Assembly: GCA_045629725.1 (NCBI GenBank)
Contig: JAZQRT010000021.1
Coordinates: forward strand, 1-16,985
DNA from: SIG714 sp045629725
GTDB lineage: Bacteria; Bacillota; Clostridia; Oscillospirales; CAG-272
Length of the DNA: 16,985 nucleotides
Reading direction: 5' to 3'
Position 1 is the first letter of the stretch. Each line of letters begins with the position of its first letter. Shown in pieces: positions 11,927 through 16,985 of the stretch. The notes below the pieces were generated by a model, which saw only the letters and a program-made list of their open reading frames with translations, was not told the origin of the DNA and made no database searches. The position numbers were made by a program, and so were the translations under genes.

Positions 11927-14900
11927 ATGGTAAAAGAAAAACGTCTTGGCACTACCGTGCGAATGAGCTTTTCAAAAACCGAGGAAGTACTTGATATGCC
12001 CGATCTTATTGAGGTGCAGAAAAAGTCCTATGATTGGTTTGTTAACGAAGGCTTAAAAGAAGTTCTTGAAGATGTTTCACCCATTACAGACCACACAGGA
12101 ACTCTTAAAATGGAGTTTGTGGACTATTCTTTCGATGCGAAGACAAAGTTTTCCGAGGAAGAAAGTAAAGCTCGTGACGTAAACTACGCCGCACCCCTGC
12201 GTGTTCTTGTCCGCCTTATCAACACACTTACAGGAGAAATTTCCGAGAAAGAGATCTACATGGGCGACTTCCCCATTATGACTCGTAACGGAACTTTCAT
12301 CATCAACGGTGCGGAAAGAGTTATCGTTTCCCAGATCGTACGTTCACCCGGTATGTACTATGATACCGCAATGGACAAAACAGGTACAAAAACCTACACA
12401 GCGCAGATCATCCCTTACAGAGGTGCTTGGCTTGAATATGAAACAGATGCAAATAACGTTTGCTACGTTCGTATAGATAAAACAAGAAAGCTCCCCGTAA
12501 CGGTTCTTATCCGTGCACTCGGATGTCTTTACAGAGATCAGATCTCACTTGAAAACGATGAGGATATCATCGCAATGTTCGGCAACAACCCCAAGGTAGT
12601 TGCAACACTTGAAAAGGACGGCATGACAAGACTTGCCTCCGAAACAAGAAGAACACCCGGCGAGGAAGCCCTCAAGGAGATCTATAAGAAGCTCCGTCCC
12701 GGAGATCCCCCCACAGTTGAAAGTGCCAGTGTACTTATCGGAAACCTTTTCTTTGATCCCAAGCGCTATGACCTTATGGACGTTGGCCGCTACAAGTACA
12801 ATGAAAAGTCCGGTATTGCAGGAAGAATTTCCGGAAAGACTCTCTCCCGTCCTGTAGTGAGCATGGTTACAGGCGAGATAGTGTACGATGCAGGTACAAA
12901 GATGACCTTTGAAATGGCTTCAAAGGCAGAGCGCAGCGGAGTAAACGAAGCATGGATCCAGCTTCCCGACGGAAACGAAATCAAGGTTCTTTCAAACTCC
13001 ACGGTATACCCCGAAGCACTTCTCGGATACGATCTTTCCGAGGCAGGAATCAACGGAAAGGTATACTTTGAAGAGCTTGTAAAGCTCATCGAAGAGTTTG
13101 GTACAGAAAAGGAAACAGTTATTGCCGCAGCAAAGCGCAATAAGGCACTCCTCTTCCCCAAGCACATTACAAAAGAAGATATTTTCGCAAGCTTCAGCTA
13201 TCTTGTTGGACTTGCACATGATGTTGGTTCTACAGATGACATCGACCATCTTGGTAACCGCCGTCTGCGTTCTGTTGGTGAGCTCCTCCAGAACCAGCTC
13301 AGAATCGGTTTCTCAAGAATGGATAAGATCATTAAGGAAAGAATGACGATCCAGGATAAGGACAGTGAGTCCATTACTCCCGAATCCCTCATCAACATCC
13401 GTCCCATCGTAACTGCGATCAGAGAGTTCTTCGGAAGCTCTCCCCTTTCTCAGTTCATGGACCAGCACAACCCCCTTGCAGAGCTTACACACAAAAGACG
13501 TCTTTCAGCTCTCGGTCCCGGAGGTCTTTCCAGAGACAGAGCATCCTTCGACGTTCGTGACGTTCACTATACTCACTACGGAAGAATGTGTCCCATCGAG
13601 ACTCCTGAAGGTCCTAACATCGGTCTTATCTCCTACCTTTCTACCTACGCGAAGATCAATAAGTACGGATTTATTGAAGCTCCCTTCCGTAAGATAGATA
13701 AGGAAACAGGCGTTGTAACAAACGAGATTGTTTATATGTCTGCGGATATCGAGGATAACTACGTTGTTGCACAGGCAAACGAGCCCCTTGATGAAAACAA
13801 CAGATTTATCAATAAGAAGGTTACTGTTCGTGACCGTTCCGAGATCCTTCTTGTTGACTCTAACGTTCCCGATTTCATGGACGTTTCACCTAAGATGGTT
13901 GTTTCCGTTGCAACGTCTATGATCCCCTTCCTTGAAAACGATGACAACTCCCGTGCGCTCATGGGTTCAAACATGCAGAAGCAGGCAGTTCCGCTTATGA
14001 TCACAGACTCCCCCATTGTTGGTACGGGTATGGAATACAAGGCGGCTTATGACTCAGGTGTTGTTGTTATTGCCGAGGAAGCAGGTTACGCAGAAAAGGT
14101 TACCTCCTCTGAGATCGTTATCCGCACAGACAGCGGACGCAAGGACGTTTACCGTCTTATCAAGTTCCAGAGAAGTAACCAGAGCACATGTATCAACCAG
14201 AAGCCCATCATAAACGTTGGCGAGTACATCGAAAAGGGCCGTGTAATTGCAGACGGTCCCGCAACGGCGAACGGTGAGGTCGCCCTCGGTAAGAACGCTC
14301 TTATCGGCTTTATGACATGGGAAGGTTATAACTACGAGGACGCCGTTCTTCTTAACGAGCGCCTTGTAAGAGATGACGTTTATACGTCCATCCACATTGA
14401 AGAATATTCTCACGAGGCAAGAGATACAAAGCTCGGTGCCGAAGAGATCACAAGAGAGATCCCCAACGTAGGTGACGATCAGCTTCGCGATCTTACTGCT
14501 GACGGTATCATTAAGAAGGGTACCGAGGTTAAGGCAGGAGATATCCTCGTTGGTAAGGTTACACCTAAGGGTGAAACAGAGCTTAATCCCGAAGAAAGAC
14601 TTCTCAGAGCTATCTTCGGTGAAAAATCCAGAGAAGTTCGTGACACTTCCCTCCGTTTGCCTCACGGCGGCGCAGGTATCGTTGTTGACGTTCGCGTATT
14701 CTCAAGAGAAGACGGCGACACAGAGCTTGCTCCCGGAGTTAACAAGGTAGTAAGAGTTTACGTTGCACAGAAGCGTAAGATCTCCGTTGGAGATAAGATG
14801 GCGGGACGTCACGGTAACAAGGGTGTCGTTTCCAGAATTCTCCCTCCCGAGGATATGCCCTTCCTTCCCGACGGTACTCCTCTTGATATCGTTCTTAACC

Positions 14901-15694
14901 CCCTTGGCGTTCCTTCACGAATGAACATCGGTCAGGTGCTTGAGGTTCACCTCGGTATGGCTGCAAGAAAGCTTGGCTGGAAAGTTATGACTCCCGTATT
15001 TGACGGTGCAGATAACAATGACCTTGCAGAAATGCTTGAAAAGGCAGGTATGCGTCCCGACGGTAAGGTAATCCTCCGTGACGGACGTACAGGTGAAGAA
15101 TTTGATAACCCCGTTACGGTTGGTATCATGTACTACCTGAAGCTCCACCATCTGGTTGACGATAAGATCCACGCACGTTCCACAGGTCCCTACTCACTCG
15201 TTACTCAGCAGCCTCTCGGAGGTAAAGCTCAGTTCGGTGGTCAGCGTTTCGGAGAAATGGAAGTTTGGGCGCTTGAAGCATATGGCGCAGCTTACACACT
15301 TCAGGAGATCCTCACATTCAAGTCCGACGACGTTACAGGCCGTGTAAATGCTTACGAGGCTATCGTTAAGGGTCAGAATATTCCCACTCCCGGCGTTCCC
15401 GAGTCCTTCAAGGTACTTGTTAAGGAGCTCCAGTCACTTTGTCTTGACGTTCGTGTTCTTGACGATAACGGCGAAGAGATCAAGCTTTCCTCTATCATCG
15501 AAGAAGATTCACCTATGAAGCCCGCATCCCGCTCCACCATCACCGCTGATGACGTTGGAGAAAGCGTACTTACATCCGAGGTCAGCAGCACAACTGTTGA
15601 GCTTGACGATGAAGGCGGATTTATCGACGAGGAAGAAACAGTTTACGAAGACACAACAGAATTCGAAGATGATTTTTCGGATTACGATGAATAA
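11927..15694 (+). CDS. rpoB: DNA-directed RNA polymerase subunit beta
   Basis: 1255 residues, complete; B. subtilis RpoB is about 1190, the difference being largely a C-terminal tail. Seen in order: SKTEEVLDMPDLIEVQ at the N-terminus, the rifampicin-pocket region around SQFMDQHNPLAELTHKRRL with D512, H522 and S527 (E. coli D516, H526, S531) all wild-type, VRDVHYTHYGRMCPIETPEG, and GDKMAGRHGNKGVVSRI near the active site, then the GGKAQFGGQRFGEMEVWALE clamp/switch region. Pro506 replaces the Gln common at E. coli position 510. The last about 62 residues form a Ser/Thr- then Asp/Glu-rich tail ending DFSDYDE. The start MVKEKRLGTT fits clostridial RpoB proteins. The gene upstream is rpsT on the other strand, not rplL. 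rpoC follows after 23 nt. Confidence 0.98.
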   Translation: MVKEKRLGTTVRMSFSKTEEVLDMPDLIEVQKKSYDWFVNEGLKEVLEDVSPITDHTGTLKMEFVDYSFDAKTKFSEEESKARDVNYAAPLRVLVRLINTLTGEISEKEIYMGDFPIMTRNGTFIINGAERVIVSQIVRSPGMYYDTAMDKTGTKTYTAQIIPYRGAWLEYETDANNVCYVRIDKTRKLPVTVLIRALGCLYRDQISLENDEDIIAMFGNNPKVVATLEKDGMTRLASETRRTPGEEALKEIYKKLRPGDPPTVESASVLIGNLFFDPKRYDLMDVGRYKYNEKSGIAGRISGKTLSRPVVSMVTGEIVYDAGTKMTFEMASKAERSGVNEAWIQLPDGNEIKVLSNSTVYPEALLGYDLSEAGINGKVYFEELVKLIEEFGTEKETVIAAAKRNKALLFPKHITKEDIFASFSYLVGLAHDVGSTDDIDHLGNRRLRSVGELLQNQLRIGFSRMDKIIKERMTIQDKDSESITPESLINIRPIVTAIREFFGSSPLSQFMDQHNPLAELTHKRRLSALGPGGLSRDRASFDVRDVHYTHYGRMCPIETPEGPNIGLISYLSTYAKINKYGFIEAPFRKIDKETGVVTNEIVYMSADIEDNYVVAQANEPLDENNRFINKKVTVRDRSEILLVDSNVPDFMDVSPKMVVSVATSMIPFLENDDNSRALMGSNMQKQAVPLMITDSPIVGTGMEYKAAYDSGVVVIAEEAGYAEKVTSSEIVIRTDSGRKDVYRLIKFQRSNQSTCINQKPIINVGEYIEKGRVIADGPATANGEVALGKNALIGFMTWEGYNYEDAVLLNERLVRDDVYTSIHIEEYSHEARDTKLGAEEITREIPNVGDDQLRDLTADGIIKKGTEVKAGDILVGKVTPKGETELNPEERLLRAIFGEKSREVRDTSLRLPHGGAGIVVDVRVFSREDGDTELAPGVNKVVRVYVAQKRKISVGDKMAGRHGNKGVVSRILPPEDMPFLPDGTPLDIVLNPLGVPSRMNIGQVLEVHLGMAARKLGWKVMTPVFDGADNNDLAEMLEKAGMRPDGKVILRDGRTGEEFDNPVTVGIMYYLKLHHLVDDKIHARSTGPYSLVTQQPLGGKAQFGGQRFGEMEVWALEAYGAAYTLQEILTFKSDDVTGRVNAYEAIVKGQNIPTPGVPESFKVLVKELQSLCLDVRVLDDNGEEIKLSSIIEEDSPMKPASRSTITADDVGESVLTSEVSSTTVELDDEGGFIDEEETVYEDTTEFEDDFSDYDE

Positions 15695-15717
15695 TTGAAA
15701 AGGAGAAAAGAACGAAT

Positions 15718-16985
15718 ATGGATAAGAATGTTTTTGCATCAATAAAAATCGGTCTGGCATCTCCTGATATGATCAGAGAATGGTCTTATGGCGAGGTTAC
15801 AAAGCCCGAAACCATAAACTACAGAACAACAAAACCCGAAAAAGGCGGTCTTTTCTGCGAAGTTATCTTTGGTCCCCAAAAGGATTATGAATGTTCTTGC
15901 GGTAAATACAAGAGAAACCGCAATATAACAACCAAAAAGATCTGTGAACACTGCGGTGTTGAGATCACAACAAAGAAAGCACGCCGTGAAAGAATGGGAC
16001 GCATTGAGCTTGCATGCCCCGTTTCTCACATTTGGTATTTCAAGGCAGTTCCTTCAAGAATAGGAACTCTCCTTGATATATCACCCAAGAATCTTGAACA
16101 GGTTCTTTACTTTGCAAGCTACATCGTTCTTGATCCCGGTCCCACAGACCTCAAGAAGATGCAGATCATCACAGAAAACGAATATTCGATGCTCCGCCAG
16201 GACTACCAGGAGGAGTTCGATAACGGCTCAATCAGAATAGGCATGGGCGCCGAGGCGATCCGTGAGCTTCTCTGTGAGCTTGATATGAATGCACTTTTCG
16301 ACAAGCTTAAGCTTGAGCTTGTTACAGCTATGGGTCAGAAGAAGGCTAAGCTTGTTAAACGTCTTGAGGTAGTTGAAGCCTTCAAGAAAAGCGGAAACAA
16401 GCCCGAATGGATGATCCTTGACGTTATCCCCGTTATTCCTCCGGATATCCGTCCCATGGTTCCGTTGGATGGCGGAAGATATGCGGCTTCCGACCTCAAC
16501 GATCTTTACAGACGTGTTATCAACAGAAACAACCGTCTTAAGAAGCTTCTTGAGCTCAAGGCTCCTCAGATCATCATCAGAAACGAAAAGAGAATGCTTC
16601 AGGAAGCAGTTGACGCACTCATCGACAACGGCCGCCGCGGTAAGCCCGTAACAGGCGGATCAAGTAACCGTCCTCTCAAGTCCCTTTCCGAGGTACTCAG
16701 AGGTAAGCAGGGACGTTTCCGTCAGAACCTTCTCGGTAAGCGTGTTGACTACTCCGGACGTTCCGTTATCGTTGTAGGTCCCGAGCTTAAGATCTACCAG
16801 TGCGGACTTCCTAAGGAAATGGCTCTTGAGCTTTTCAAGCCCTTCGTTATGAAGCGTCTTGTTGAAACAAACAAGGCTACAAATATTAAGGATGCAAAGA
16901 AAAAGGTTGAAAAGGTTGACGCAGCAGTTTGGGATGCTCTTGAATCAGTTATCTCAGGCCACCCCGTACTCCTTAACCGTGCTCC
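15718..16985 (+). CDS. rpoC: DNA-directed RNA polymerase subunit beta', N-terminal part (runs off right edge)
   Basis: 422 residues visible of about 1200. Seen: FASIKIGLASPDMIREWS at the start, the zinc-binding site C59-x-C61 ... C76-x-x-C79, RMGRIELACPVSHIWYFK, the LDVIPVIPPDIRPMVPLDGG segment, RLLLGKR-type switch/lid sequence (NLLGKRVDYSGRSVIVVGP), and HPVLLNRA at the edge. The window stops about 35 residues before the catalytic NADFDGD loop, so catalysis residues cannot be checked. The ATG at 15718 follows AAAAGGAG by 12 bases, the same long spacing as rpoB. Co-transcribed with rpoB. Confidence 0.98.
   Translation, partial: MDKNVFASIKIGLASPDMIREWSYGEVTKPETINYRTTKPEKGGLFCEVIFGPQKDYECSCGKYKRNRNITTKKICEHCGVEITTKKARRERMGRIELACPVSHIWYFKAVPSRIGTLLDISPKNLEQVLYFASYIVLDPGPTDLKKMQIITENEYSMLRQDYQEEFDNGSIRIGMGAEAIRELLCELDMNALFDKLKLELVTAMGQKKAKLVKRLEVVEAFKKSGNKPEWMILDVIPVIPPDIRPMVPLDGGRYAASDLNDLYRRVINRNNRLKKLLELKAPQIIIRNEKRMLQEAVDALIDNGRRGKPVTGGSSNRPLKSLSEVLRGKQGRFRQNLLGKRVDYSGRSVIVVGPELKIYQCGLPKEMALELFKPFVMKRLVETNKATNIKDAKKKVEKVDAAVWDALESVISGHPVLLNRA

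Noticed and set aside
14054..14665. 203-residue open frame antisense to rpoB
   Set aside because: No ribosome site or family match, lies fully inside conserved rpoB codons; shadow of codon bias.
1..16985. Search for CRISPR arrays, insertion sequences, attachment sites, toxin-antitoxin or defence genes
   Set aside because: No regularly spaced repeats, transposase or integrase motifs, or defence domains seen; every long frame is explained by housekeeping genes or their shadows.

Overview
The window looks like a chromosomal housekeeping segment of a low-to-mid GC Gram-positive anaerobe, most likely an uncultured member of the Clostridia (Oscillospirales/Ruminococcaceae-like). The reasons are the RpoB/RpoC sequence style (RpoB begins MVKEKRLGTTVRMSFSK; the rifampicin-region core reads DQHNPLAELTHKRRL), strong Shine-Dalgarno sites before most genes, AT-rich TTGaca/TAtaaT promoters with a TG two bases upstream of the -10, and the clustering of ftsK/spoIIIE, 5-formyl-THF cyclo-ligase and mltG. 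Species cannot be assigned from sequence reading alone.

Layout, left to right. (1) Minus strand 1-2317: the N-terminal three quarters of a GTP-type PEP carboxykinase (runs off the left edge) with its own promoter, and upstream of it the 16S rRNA dimethyltransferase rsmA/ksgA. (2) Plus strand 2351-2515: promoter, tRNA-Thr(CGT) and a symmetric terminator. (3) Minus strand 10188 back to 2591: a compact seven-gene transcription unit, uppP - ftsK - DJ-1/PfpI protein - 5-formyl-THF cyclo-ligase - CPBP membrane protease - mltG - unknown 120-residue protein, with gaps of 27 nt or less or overlaps. It appears to end at the same hairpin that terminates the tRNA. (4) Plus strand 10207-10959: two consecutive half-size TauE/SafE-type membrane proteins. 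(5) Minus strand 11373-11038: rpsT (ribosomal protein S20) with a good promoter, a phased A-tract block upstream and two terminators downstream. (6) Plus strand 11611-16985: a strong promoter, a leader of about 280 nt that can fold, then rpoB (complete) and rpoC (N-terminal 422 residues; the window stops shortly before the catalytic NADFDGD loop).

How the genes fit together: the long minus-strand unit combines envelope functions (recycling of undecaprenyl pyrophosphate by UppP, glycan strand release by MltG, a membrane CAAX-like protease) with chromosome pumping by FtsK and one-carbon/stress housekeeping. The right part supplies transcription (rpoBC) and translation (rpsT, tRNA-Thr, ksgA). 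I see no CRISPR array, transposon, phage, toxin-antitoxin or defence system.

The most interesting signals are regulatory or architectural: an rpoBC operon that is not preceded by rplJ-rplL and has a foldable leader; a long acidic tail on RpoB; a split TauE/SafE pair; a dyad centred on the tRNA-Thr -10 box; an inverted repeat in the pckG leader; a coding 3' end that doubles as an opposite-strand terminator; and an uncharacterised small protein at the operon end.
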